Shown: positions 31,101 through 35,950 of the stretch, in pieces | Layout: every line of letters begins with the position of its first letter | How positions within the stretch are numbered: the stretch's first letter is position 1 | Source of the DNA: Tribonema minus | Lineage: Eukaryota; Sar; Xanthophyceae; Tribonematales; Tribonemataceae | NCBI GenBank assembly: GCA_017506865.1 | Contig: JAFCMP010000536.1 | Span: 930,001 to 994,000, forward strand | Direction: 5' to 3' | DNA: 64,000 bases | Notes under the pieces: model-generated | Databases searched by the model: none | What the model saw: the letters and a program-made list of their open reading frames with translations, nothing else | Told to the model about the DNA's origin: nothing | Program-made: the position numbers and the translations under genes

Positions 31101-32504
31101 AGGTGGCACGGGGTGTAGGTGGACCGTAATCTTGATGCCGCGATGAGCTCGTCTTTGTGAAGGGGCATGAAAACCTGGTTTGTAATTGAAGGGGTTTCGT
31201 GTGTCACATTGTAGCGTCGCCGTTGATGACGTGCTGCTGTCTAGCGCTGCGATGCGCGGGGGAGCGTGGTGGCCTCAGTAGTAGCAGTATCTGCGGAACA
31301 TCACCATGTCGCAGACTCCTAATCTGACCCTTTCCACTCCTGGAGGCGAGCTGTGCACGTTTTGGGCATGGTATTGGGCAGGCGTCGCGCTTTATAGTTT
31401 GAGGCATACACACACTTGAAAGTATCGAAACACCTCAGTATATCTGAAGTGATTACAAGCTGTACTCATAGCAAATCGCAGAAGGTACATTTAACATCAT
31501 CAGCGTCGTCGTCGATCCCACACGACATGTGCCGAGGCACCCGCTCACGCGCGCCGCGCTACCGCCGGCCCTCAACCGCAGGCAAGGTCGCGCCGAAAGC
31601 GTCCGCCCCCGCGGCAGCCCCCGCAGCAGCAGCAGCAGCGGCGCCGGACGCCTGGTGGCAGTGCTCGAACCGCTGCGTGCGCCTGCGCCAGCTCGGCGCC
31701 ATGGCGGGCCGCCACGAGGGCGCCTTCGAGATCGAGTACCGGCCGCTGCTGGCGGCGCCGGGCGGGACCGCGGAGGCGGTGACGCTCAGCTTCGCCATCG
31801 CGGAGCTCGGCACGTACAAGTACGCGCTGCGCCTCGTCGCGACGCCGCCGCGCGAGGCGCACGCGCTGCGCTTCGCGACGGCGCTCGGCGCCGCGCCCGC
31901 GCCCGTCGAGACGCTCGCCGTGCGCGTGTTCAACGGCGCGGAGGCGGCGCCCTTCGAGTGCCGCGTCGAGAGGCACCCGCAGTTCTTCAGGGCGCCGGCG
32001 CGCGTCGCCGCGCCCGCGCTGCTGCCGCCCGGCAGCGCCGCCGCGTGGGACGGCCAGATCCTGAGCGTGCCCGTCGCGTTCGAGCCAGAGGCGCCCGGCG
32101 ATCTCGAAGACACTCTCGTCGTGACCTCACCCATCTTCGGGACGTACCGCTGCGCGCTGCGCGGCGCATGCGGGCCGCCGGTGCCGCAGGGGCCGTTCCG
32201 CGTCGCGCCCGGCGGCGCGGCGCGCGACGTGCCGTTCCGCAACGTCTTCGCCGCGCCGCAGGAGTTTGCGTTCACGGTGGACAACGCGGCGTTCGCGGTC
32301 GTCGGCGGCGCCAGGGCCACCATCCCCGGCAAGACGGCGCGGGCGATACAGGTCAAGTACACTGCAGCGGCGGCGGCGGGGGATGGCAGCGGTGGCGGCG
32401 GCAGCAGCGGCGGCATCGTCGCCGCGCAGCTCATTGTGCAGTGCGTGGGCGGCGCGAATGGCGGGCTGCCGCCGTGGGTGTTCTATCTGCAGGGCGGGGA
32501 GTGA
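1653..32504 (+). CDS. HYDIN: HYDIN homologue, ciliary central-apparatus protein (22 coding exons)
   Basis: HYDIN is a giant ASH/MSP-domain protein of the C2b projection of the axonemal central pair; its loss stiffens cilia. The exons given here follow vertebrate HYDIN in order from N- to C-terminus: 1653-3546, 4267-5281, 5937-6063, 6495-8208, 8714-8870, 9412-11254, 12215-14911, 16347-16534, 17102-17325, 18014-18264, 18670-18868, 19077-20651, 21215-21336, 21660-23012, 23639-25633, 25988-26859, 27377-27603, 28043-28672, 29172-29650, 30089-30301, 30872-31079, 31582-32504. All phases match and the sum is 18,906 nt (6,301 aa plus stop), with no frameshift or internal stop. Animal HYDIN is about 5,100 aa; the excess is Ala/Gly/Ser low complexity between ASH domains. 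Intron 13 uses a GC donor. The start ATG has a GCCAACCATGG context. Presence of the gene implies motile flagellated cells. Confidence 0.96.
3547..4266 (+). repeat. HYDIN intron 1: degenerate acceptor-side tandem repeat
   Basis: After a short TTAGGG-like patch (about 3665-3690) the intron holds imperfect repeats, each with a CTGACTCATTGTGCCC-like start and a TACCTGCCTGCCYTGG-like end. They lie near 3915, 4005, 4060 and 4210. The last copy runs into the true acceptor (ATGCAG|CG at 4266/4267). The copy near 3960-3985 also ends in ATGCAGCGGC, an echo of the acceptor. A pair of segments starting with CATCGTGTT (about 3822 and 4135) is also repeated. Confidence 0.7.
4267..5281 (+). CDS. HYDIN: HYDIN exon 2 (residues 632-969) with long polyglycine
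   Basis: Begins CAYLEVVGREERAPIWL after a phase-1 junction, then GIGPRIELSYAQLDMGDIF, VVGPTFALDARELDFG, AIDVEGVGEALLAV and VDFGACFLRY, the same block order as animal HYDIN. A pure GGC run at about 4550-4616 encodes more than 20 consecutive Gly and a second run lies near 4752-4790. The donor is TTCAG|GTGCGC, phase 2. Confidence 0.94.
5937..6063 (+). CDS. HYDIN: HYDIN exon 3 (residues 970-1012)
   Basis: A short exon reading VCPQETSCLGSALVQA, then EEGTVPPGGSTEVTVWV, the second half of an ASH strand set. It matches the HYDIN segment SGVISPSSTIHIPLVL. Acceptor GCTCAG|G and donor CAG|GTGAGC, with both phases consistent with exons 2 and 4. Its 3' end is repeated in intron 3. Confidence 0.88.
6018..6330 (+). 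repeat. Three tandem copies of the exon 3 end plus donor (HYDIN intron 3)
   Basis: The last 46 bases of exon 3, its donor and about 65 intron bases (starting GAGCACTGAGGTCA at 6018) recur at 6132 and 6241, periods 114 and 109. Copy 2 keeps an intact donor (CAG|GTGAGC at 6179) and the exon sequence nearly unchanged; copy 3 is more diverged and its donor is lost. The intron then has a long C run (about 6453-6485) before the acceptor. Confidence 0.92.
6495..8208 (+). CDS. HYDIN: HYDIN exon 4 (residues 1013-1583)
   Basis: Starts FRLPMMISVDGSVEPP directly after GCGCCGCAG. Contains SITGVGPNVV, VVDFGTVFTAGAGC, RVTVENKGRRQQSLRW, LRFAYTHAPPLPPG, ALSARRVAFGCVLND and VEFVFYGHANARV, all collinear with HYDIN (NKGRRIQQLFW, FGCILNDTE, FTFYGHANI). 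Two Ala/Gly/Ser inserts separate the domains. The donor is GAAG|GTGAGC, phase 1. Confidence 0.95.
8209..8713 (+). other. HYDIN intron 4
   Basis: About 505 bp. It holds a CCCTAACCCTGACCCC telomere-like patch (about 8263-8280) and otherwise unique sequence. The acceptor is CCCTCTCAG. The reading frame of exon 4 stays open well into this intron, but the homology break and phase fit put the donor at 8209. Confidence 0.7.
8714..8870 (+). CDS. HYDIN: HYDIN exon 5 (residues 1584-1635)
   Basis: Encodes GPEYEVELSGEAANVGF, then GAIDFGRVLYSASETREL and IINTGRVPLPF, matching HYDIN 'GGPTYELSLVGEA...DYGLQLFDHVTEREITLTNTGKV'. Acceptor CTCTCAG|GC and donor TTCAG|GTGAGG. Confidence 0.92.
8871..9411 (+). other. 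HYDIN intron 5 with C-rich 3' end
   Basis: 541 bp. The last 70 bases are almost entirely C with a few A and T (runs at 9341-9363 and 9390-9406) before CTGCAG. The rest is unremarkable. Confidence 0.7.
9412..11254 (+). CDS. HYDIN: HYDIN exon 6 (residues 1636-2250)
   Basis: After the junction comes VVLDGLSRAGVISVAP, a low-complexity stretch of about 350 residues, then RHVADFGHVICGATKKRTF, RVVNTGRAGAVSWAFDKALL, VALPIAVKNGP, LLEFGDVVVGRSCTSCL and RLAPGARANVAVEFVP. These match the HYDIN block DFGYVILGEVRTHVVKITNTS onward. The insert contains an AT-richer island (9770-9822) made of ACTTCAA-like units. The donor is GGGGCAG|GTATGT, phase 0. Confidence 0.93.
11192..11880 (+). repeat. Tandem echoes of exon 6 end plus donor (HYDIN intron 6)
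   Basis: The true donor at 11255 is followed by copies of the same junction at 11466 (CTCGAGGGGCAG|GTACGT) and 11678 (CTCGAGGGGCAG|GTGTGC), periods 211 and 212. A weaker trace lies near 11850 (CTCGAGGGGCGAG). The copy at 11405-11465 keeps about 60 bases of exon sequence nearly unchanged, including the alternating GC run. The intron body after each donor is repeated as well (GTGATGAGGTGC...GCGCTGAC at about 11386 and 11598). Confidence 0.9.
12215..14911 (+). CDS. HYDIN: HYDIN exon 7 (residues 2251-3149) with P-loop kinase-like segment
   Basis: Starts AYATKLPLRVANSAKTHM; then GVGVHPRVAFDPPRALLG, EVFSLDFDAQYGAEERAL and RVPPRQPGEGLHPSI (animal: LLPPREPGEKLPPEL). Next comes an adenylate-kinase-like P-loop region, YDVVVTGPALSGRSTLAYAL (about residues 2470-2489), where the Walker A lysine of animal HYDIN (GTPLSGKS) is Arg. 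Long Ala-rich spacers follow, then the ASH end RWVVPAHGSVKFAVRFRSD and GFEVVGTRRQ. The donor is CAG|GTGGGT, phase 0. Confidence 0.95.
15549..15690 (+). repeat. Interstitial TTAGGG telomere-like array inside HYDIN intron 7
   Basis: About 20 units of TTAGGG, perfect from roughly 15596 to 15668 with variant units at both ends (TTGGGG, TTAGGA, CTAGGA). It is internal to a gene, so it is not a chromosome end. Confidence 0.95.
16141..16346 (+). repeat. Acceptor-side echo of HYDIN exon 8
   Basis: A copy of the acceptor and about 110 bases of exon 8 begins at 16152 (CGCGCAG|GCGACG), 195 bp before the true exon start at 16347. It has one extra base early in the copy (GCTGCCTGG against GCTGCTGG), so using this acceptor would shift the frame. 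Confidence 0.9.
16347..16534 (+). CDS. HYDIN: HYDIN exon 8 (residues 3150-3211)
   Basis: Encodes ATLLVTGDCCVPAINA, VFMRRIKAPP and YDFGPLLCWRRAKDR, matching HYDIN YYFGPLLCGKSRDKY. Acceptor CGCGCAG and donor GACAG|GTGAGG, phase 2. Confidence 0.93.
16805..17130 (+). repeat. Three acceptor-side copies of HYDIN exon 9 start
   Basis: The junction GTGACGCGGCAG|GCTGCTGGAGCCGCTGG occurs at 17101/17102 (true) and 16963/16964, period 138, with the intervening CCCTC-rich tract and ATTCCACAACA segment repeated too. A third, eroded copy (CTGCTGAAGCCGCTGG) lies near 16820. Confidence 0.88.
17102..17325 (+). CDS. HYDIN: HYDIN exon 9 (residues 3212-3286)
   Basis: An open stretch with no internal Met: LLEPLEPEARASLSADAL, ELTDANSDVFRISNAGRYPA and VTFAWQDKAP, matching HYDIN 'ETLTILNTSLMVAEVFFYFQ'. 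It is bounded by GCGGCAG|G and TGCAG|GTGGGC, and its phases fit exons 8 and 10. Confidence 0.85.
17326..18013 (+). other. HYDIN intron 9
   Basis: 688 bp with a G run (17590-17601) and CCTTAACCCCTACCC telomere-like variants (about 17820-17850). The acceptor lies in CAGCAGCAG; 18013, 18016 and 18019 are all in-frame alternatives differing by one Ala. Confidence 0.65.
18014..18264 (+). CDS. HYDIN: HYDIN exon 10 (residues 3287-3370)
   Basis: An Ala/Pro leader, then PVFYVSPETLELREGETREV and VWAFPTQARAYEAQL, matching HYDIN YFLDPPNMILKPNEKQELNIWAYPT. The donor is TTCAG|GTGAGCGCTG. The start is uncertain by 3-6 bases because of the CAG repeat. Confidence 0.88.
18670..18868 (+). CDS. HYDIN: HYDIN exon 11 (residues 3371-3436)
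   Basis: Starts DNPTPVTLPICCCGAAA, matching HYDIN ENPEPAIFQLSCQG, then a low-complexity linker to CCGTCAG|GTGCGC. Phases fit on both sides. The 3' border rests on phase rather than homology. Confidence 0.75.
19077..20651 (+). CDS. HYDIN: HYDIN exon 12 (residues 3437-3961)
   Basis: Basic/Ala linker, then GTLDFDRLLLTRRDTREI, VLNTGSVPIRWQLDG, GTLDFGRVRVGDAVRRSF, LVNRGKYDIAYALRF, LDLRCTITEPRTGEAVEEF, GVDFGAVAFNAGAPQTRAF and LKNEGDFECAFAL. All are collinear with HYDIN (LHFDRLLLHRKE, LDFGIVRV, KNRGKYEIAFSF). The donor at GGCA|GTGAGG (20652) was chosen because it fits the next exon's phase. Confidence 0.92.
20652..21214 (+). other. HYDIN intron 12
   Basis: 563 bp. No repeat array seen apart from a short tandem pair (CAACAGCTGCC at about 21127 and 21148). 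Confidence 0.6.
21215..21336 (+). CDS. HYDIN: HYDIN exon 13 (residues 3962-4002), GC donor
   Basis: Encodes TAAVTAAPDAMGMLPGTV, then TIGQFTIGPYAGTIQPGQSV, matching HYDIN 'GMFTVYPGFGSIPSGGQQV'. It is followed by ATACAG|GCAAGC, a GC-type 5' splice site with otherwise ideal consensus. The exon joins in frame to VTFQPAGSKGYREV of exon 14. Confidence 0.85.
21337..21659 (+). other. HYDIN intron 13 (GC-AG) with poly-C
   Basis: 323 bp, starting GCAAGC and ending CGTGCAG. A C-rich block (21616-21650) interrupted by single T residues precedes the acceptor, with a TTGAAGTT motif just upstream. Confidence 0.8.
21660..23012 (+). CDS. HYDIN: HYDIN exon 14 (residues 4003-4453)
   Basis: Includes LVGESCVPGIETSDWHSIFE (HYDIN LLAEACLPGFVTENVASIFE), FAEDQRLLSFGSVAT, CERVKIVNDRKVPCSVRFEI, EFRYVTVHFRPLEMRAYRG, FLLAGQGTMPVVTVERP and LSGVLRMSIMHNPFGATAF. 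The donor is GCTCAG|GTATAT, phase 0. Confidence 0.95.
23013..23638 (+). other. HYDIN intron 14
   Basis: 626 bp with a CCCTAACCCTAACCCTA telomere-like patch at about 23063-23081, 50 bases after the donor. The acceptor is CGCCGCAG. Confidence 0.7.
23639..25633 (+). CDS. HYDIN: HYDIN exon 15 (residues 4454-5118)
   Basis: DPGTGDELVFDQVDLPLSA and FWLRNAAPAPVRFAF start an ASH domain. Then come EHEFTV-like TVRNPAMTRLDYAWLL, PCPFHVEPASGAIAPGAE, KLRFAPVEVDDYAYRL, LPEGAEAPSVALHGRATRPL, RNAVRFHVANPTGIAYDFAW, RIDCGVLMLGAAHRATF and VSPMTALLPPHGRVQ. The order equals animal HYDIN (QPFSVEPSSGIVPVGK, NPTNSTYSFCW, LVCPMEGWIPPLSR). The donor is GTGCAG|GTGCGC, phase 0. Confidence 0.95.
25834..25987 (+). repeat. 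Acceptor-side repeat before HYDIN exon 16
   Basis: A CAGTTCAYCANAGCTGAAA segment followed by CCGC...CGCAG occurs twice (about 25849-25890 and 25945-25987). The second ends at the true acceptor, period about 97. The earlier copy ends CCACGCAG|ATCC. Confidence 0.65.
25988..26859 (+). CDS. HYDIN: HYDIN exon 16 (residues 5119-5408)
   Basis: VEVTFCPREERLHNFNLTCA, VRKKPAKLNINIKGEGFGVH, NTIDFGRVYINDRARRKVTV, VNPGKFNVDYALFY, HPGLRFSFLRHDFGPCFVTP and PLSLDCDFAGH match HYDIN NFNLICNVKKKVHPVTLNVK, NTGKFTFSF, YNFGTCFIY and MSLDCLY. The donor is GCACAG|GTGAGG, phase 2. Confidence 0.95.
26860..27376 (+). other. HYDIN intron 16 with simple repeats
   Basis: 517 bp. GGT and GCT trinucleotide runs (26899-26956) are partly repeated near 27015-27075. 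An exact 27-bp tandem pair (CATGCACCCTACGG...AAAAGTG) lies at 27167-27220. A CCG run abuts the acceptor. Confidence 0.8.
27377..27603 (+). CDS. HYDIN: HYDIN exon 17 (residues 5409-5484)
   Basis: CLRVECAPAVIAPGAEVDIP, FAPREAKGYAFSVPFLVNG, VKVVLLGEGCPARLEL and VSFGMVPAG match HYDIN 'IKPGNTLEIPITFYPRESINYQ...VKLGAVLPG'. The donor is GCGG|GTGAGCGCTG, phase 1. Confidence 0.92.
27551..27810 (+). repeat. Donor-side echo of HYDIN exon 17 in intron 17
   Basis: About 53 bases of the exon end plus donor recur 190 bp downstream (27741-27800: CGAGCTTGCCGACC..., donor GCGG|GTGAGCG at 27794). A second tandem pair inside the intron (TCCGCAGTCCCG..CAGCTGCTGCCTG) lies at about 27857-27940. The intron ends in CCCTAACCCTAGCCCTAATCC-type units leading into TTCTCAG. 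Confidence 0.9.
28043..28672 (+). CDS. HYDIN: HYDIN exon 18 (residues 5485-5694)
   Basis: ATVTKVVRVVNRSKRAMALQ, VTFSPAAALTLAPRQGVNVE, FAPRARLAAFSETLLV, NALPFGTVCAGAAKTLRLAL, DDPVRFAWDAATLGPHFTVA and VTFDVTFRPRAPHPDV match HYDIN IPFGPVVYQTQATRRILMLNTGD and EPHFSISPEEGYI. The donor is CACAG|GTGCGT, phase 1. Confidence 0.95.
28673..29171 (+). other. HYDIN intron 18
   Basis: 499 bp of mostly unique sequence with a GGATCCGGATCCG palindrome (about 28716-28728) and a short CCCTAGCCCTA patch about 45 bases before the acceptor. Confidence 0.6.
29172..29650 (+). CDS. HYDIN: HYDIN exon 19 (residues 5695-5854)
   Basis: FDARVRQTQTQSVTLTNPTD, RPWYIEPVVTGDHWSGDAQ, YGITFCPLAM, an Ala/Gly insert, then GGLFFPLPDGNGIMYAMTGT match HYDIN 'NRTNQTWNLHPIFEGEHWEGPEF...GTLFFPLPDGTGWLYALHGT'. 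The donor is AACTG|GTGCGT, phase 0. Confidence 0.95.
30089..30301 (+). CDS. HYDIN: HYDIN exon 20 (residues 5855-5925)
   Basis: ATPAKTPLSFAVPVRNWLRR and PQRFDAAVRL match HYDIN PITNWLNKPQRFRVIVE; AKQYALRFVAYKEGVTTAQ matches KKDYKLNFFSHKEGTYAAK. The acceptor lies in a CCG-rich tract and the donor is GCTCAG|GTACCT. Confidence 0.92.
30289..30392 (+). repeat. Short donor echo plus CCCTAA units (HYDIN intron 20)
   Basis: CACCACTGCTCAG|GTACC at the exon 20 end is echoed at 30348-30365 as CACCACTGCTCGG|GTAAT, period 59. Each copy is followed by CTAACCCTAACC units. The intron later has a 27-base C run (about 30816-30842) shortly before its acceptor. Confidence 0.8.
30872..31079 (+). CDS. HYDIN: HYDIN exon 21 (residues 5926-5994)
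   Basis: VTFTCPHTGEYQFHDLVITA and HVITIDNPLPPSAAITLGSV match HYDIN 'KVIFRNEVTNEFLYYNVSF...ASIKLENPLPYSVTF'. The donor is AAAGG|GTGAGT, phase 1. Confidence 0.9.
31582..32504 (+). CDS. HYDIN: HYDIN exon 22 (residues 5995-6301, C-terminus)
   Basis: AFEIEYRPLLAAPGGT, AELGTYKYALRLVATPP, VETLAVRVFNGAEAAPFECR, LEDTLVVTSPIFGTYRCALR, PVPQGPFRVAPGG, DVPFRNVFAAPQEFAFTVDN and LPPWVFYLQGGE-stop match the very end of HYDIN (KPQGPFSIRAGYSIIIPFKNVF, GVKWVYYLKGITL). The stop is TGA at 32502. Confidence 0.95.
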
Positions 32505-33041
32505 TTTGTGCCCTGTGCAGTGTTGAGGGGAGATCATAATGCCACATTTCTTTCTGATGTTTTATTGGCGGCGAATGGCGTATTTGTGACTGTGTGCGCT
32601 GCGGCCTCCGCCGGATTTTCCCAGTACGGCTGCCATGTCTTGAAACGAACTCGAGAACTGTCTGCCTGAAGCACTGCAACAGTAGGTGGAAACTTGGGCA
32701 GCCGCTTTGCACAGTGTTTGTGTCGCACGCGGAGATCGAAGTTCGTATGCAGATCATGGTGTCGTCTGCCTGCTTCTACAGCTGATGACTGCGTGGGTTC
32801 AGTGAGGAGTTGTGAAAGCACCCAAAAGTAAGCACTGATACACTGCATGCTTCAGTGTAATTGCGGACCATGCTGGGCGCTAGGAAACGTCATTGGCGCT
32901 CAATGTGCGTCTGCGTCATCTCCGCTGTGGCAGGTGCAGGCATCTCGTTCTATGCAGCTAGCCGCTATCGCAGAGTTTTTTGTTTGAACTAGATGTCACC
33001 ACTAAAACGAGAAGCTTCCAAGTACAAATCCTGACCAGAAT

Positions 33042-33353
33042 TGCTACAAACTTGCCACTTTGGCAATCGGGTCTTTTGGCAGCATCGGGGAGCAGGGGCG
33101 GAAGCTGCTGGAGGCTGTGGCGACGGAGTATGCCAGCAGGATGTCAGTGCCCGGAGGAGCGCGCCCTAAAGCTCTTAAGGGCATCGCCCTGGCGCGCTTA
33201 CGCTCGGCACTGTTGGCAGCGCTCCACCTGGCGTACTCTGGCCGTGTAATGACACACATGGCAGAATCCCAGGGGGGGGGGGCACATGGAGGAGGACGTA
33301 GGGGAGGATCCCGAGATGCCATTTGGCGGCGGCGGCGTTTGAGTGGTTGTCGT
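33042..33353 (+). mobile_element. Possible retroelement polyprotein remnant (fossil)
   Basis: One frame reads LAIGSFGSIGEQGRKLLEAV and, after a short spacer, ALARLRSALLAALHLAYSGR. This arrangement (a GxxG aromatic block followed by a helix with RxxLSxALxxxNA-like spacing) resembles the conserved end of reverse-transcriptase polyproteins of retroelements in algal genomes. No RT catalytic motif or terminal repeat is seen nearby, so family and age are undetermined. It looks like an isolated, incomplete piece. Confidence 0.25.
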
Positions 33354-34944
33354 TGAGACACTTTCAAAAGTCACACGACATGCAGATTCCGTACAGCAGC
33401 ATCAGGTTAGACCACCATCTGGGCTTTTTCGCGCCCTGAGCGAGAATTAATAAAAAGTACGAATCCTTACAACGTGAATGATGGTGCGGTATGCCGTATA
33501 CACCATTCCTTGGCGGCGTTGGCTAGCCCTGAAATTTGAAACCAATCCTACCGTTGGGGGTGATCACCCAACCCTCGCCTTGACGCTGACCCAGTGCTCT
33601 ACATCGCCTCTTGCTGAGAACTACTGCGAAGCATTGCCTTTCAGCGCAAAAGCAGCAATGCCATCCCCACGTGTTCACCACCATAAGTGCGCTGCTTCCT
33701 ATACATTTGGCTCCACCCCCTGCCGACAACATGTTGGCAAACGCAAGAGTGCACCATAGCCAATGCCACCCACAATGTATACAACCGCTTTAGGCAGCTG
33801 AGCTGATGCCCTGCCTGACACTGGAAAAGGCTGTGTCGAAAACATGTTCGCAAGTGCCAATCCTCGAGCAGCCAGCATGAATTGGCCAGAACGCGCGCAT
33901 CAAAGCAGGCTGTGCCCGTCCGCCAACGACATCTTCAAGTCGTCCAGTGTAGCAACTGCGTGGGCCATACTTCAAAGTAGCACACGGACATCACAAAGCT
34001 TGCCTCAGGAGCAACATGTGGTGTGCTCCTTGGAGCATGATGCAATTGACCTCTACCTTTTGCCCCCATGAAAGTGCGACTACAACTCTTGTTCCTTGCA
34101 AGCGCTTCAAGTATATCTCTCGCAAGCACGTCAAGTATGAGGCTACGCCAAAGCTTGCATTCCAGGCCCGTGGCTGATCTTGTCGAGCAGTGATCGCATT
34201 GAGCACACCACCGGCATCAATGCCGGACAACCAGCAAGGTTTCAAGACAACAACAACAACACATGACTGATATGCCTACAGTAGATGCACCAGCAGTGCA
34301 GCGAATGCTGAGCAGACCAGGCATACGCACGATGAGACAGGCGGCATGGCTTGCAAGCATGTGCCACACCATCCGTGACTCTGCATTGTGGCACAGAGCA
34401 GTGCTGAACCATGATGCTCATGCAGAAGTGTACATCAACAGAGACAGTGCAGACAACGGCACAAAGAATATTGGGACAGGAGATTGCTGGACGGAAGTGA
34501 TGGGTCATATTCTGACGCGGAGCAGAGAAGGTGCTACATGGCGCGTGCAAGTCGCCCAAAGGCGACAGGCGCGCCATCCTATGTACACAACAATATGACA
34601 TAACCACACCGGCAACTTCACGTAAAGCTGGGGGCGGCCGCGCTGGGGTATGGGTTCACCGAGCTGCAGGCACGCGCTCTACGAGATTGCAATTGATCTG
34701 ATCAACATGATCATACGCTCCGCCAAACAAAGGTCTGGCGCTCCATAAAGTACACGACATCGCCAGGGACCATGCCTCGGCTGGAGGCCGCTGATGCTAC
34801 ACTCGGACGTGCATGAGGAAAAAACGGCACAAATGTTTTTGGGGAAGGCATGAGCCAAGTGTAGGGGAAAATACGCACCGAGACAGTGCGCAAACGCCAC
34901 TGCCGTACCACTGGCGGAGGATGCCGCGGTATCCGCTCCAAGGA

Positions 34945-35484
34945 TCAAAGGGAGCACAAGAAGGGAGCGCAAGCGCTGAACTTAACCTTCCGTGAGCGGC
35001 GAGGTTGCTTCCTGATGGGCCGGTGCTCACGGTACATGTGATGCACGCTGTGCCGCTCGTCGCTGCGGGCCAGGCGGATCATTGCTTCCTCATCCCACTG
35101 AATCTCTCGCGGGGACGCAGGCCTCTTGTGAGACAGCAGCGCATCGGTGTCAGAGAGAGTTGGCGTAGGCGGAGCAGATTCCAGACCAGGGCTGTTCAGC
35201 GCGACAGACACCTTGTGGAGGTAGCCAGCATCACGGTGAGAGAGGTTCAGGCGGGCGCTCTCCCTATTGCGCAGCTGGATGATCATGGCTGCTGGTGTGT
35301 GTTGTGTGTGTGACAGCACACAGAGAGAAAGCCAGCGCGGGGTACAGATTTGAAAATCCCCCGAACTGAGTGCTCGGGCCTCCACGCGGCGTGCTCTTGC
35401 TGCTCTCGATGGATCAACGGCGTTCAGTGGCGTGGCGCGAAATATGCCCGGTCGCTGCTGCCGCAACCGCAGCAGCAGCCGCAC
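34945..35484 (-). CDS. Hypothetical ORF, doubtful
   Basis: A 179-codon open frame on the minus strand; an internal Met (about 35286) begins MIIQLRNRESARLNLSHRD. Its middle has a Pro/Ser/Asp-rich stretch (LESAPPTPTLSDTDALLS) followed by SPREIQWDEEAMIRLARSDE. The IQWDEE segment faintly recalls protein phosphatase inhibitor-2-like proteins (IxWDE), but the other family motifs are absent. It could be an exon of an unresolved gene or chance. Confidence 0.25.
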   Translation of the reverse strand: MRLLLRLRQQRPGIFRATPLNAVDPSRAARARRVEARALSSGDFQICTPRWLSLCVLSHTQHTPAAMIIQLRNRESARLNLSHRDAGYLHKVSVALNSPGLESAPPTPTLSDTDALLSHKRPASPREIQWDEEAMIRLARSDERHSVHHMYREHRPIRKQPRRSRKVKFSACAPFLCSL

Positions 35485-35808
35485 CGCGGCGACCGCAGCA
35501 GCGAGGAAGCACTTGTGATGGGTGAAGTTTGATGGAGATTTGAGGACGACAGAGCGTTCTGATCATTCGATCGTCTAATCAACCGACATCCAGCTTCTAC
35601 TTCTACGCAGCGCAGCAGACAATAACGCTGTAGCAGCAACAAGCGTCGACTTCTGCGCATCCATTATGCCTTGGAGGGATCTTTGCTGGACGAGATCTGC
35701 AAGGTTGTTGCACTTCTGCAAGGTTACAGTACGGGCCATGCTAAGTATTCAGCGAGTGCCTCTCATTAGGTGCGTTTGGTGCACCTACAAGCTAGTCCCA
35801 CTCTGGGT

Positions 35809-35950
35809 ATTCCTGTTGAAAGTGGGGTGGCTCGGGGTCTTCAGTGGTCCACCTTGGTTAAGCCCCCCGCCCCGGAAATATTCCTGTTGAAAGTGGGTGG
35901 CTCGGGGTCTTCAGTGGTCCACTGGTTAAGCCCCCCCCCCCCTCCGGGGG
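35809..35950 (+). repeat. 71-bp tandem duplication
   Basis: ATTCCTGTTGAAAGTGGG... followed by GGCTCGGGGTCTTCAGTGG occurs at 35809 and 35880, nearly identical. The second copy ends in a C run and CCTCCGGGGGCGGGG. Confidence 0.9.

Noticed and set aside
34263-34598. 111-codon plus-strand ORF with an F-box-like look (WLASMCHTIRDSALWHRAV)
   Set aside because: Too short and without the defining F-box LPxE/D start; similarity is superficial.
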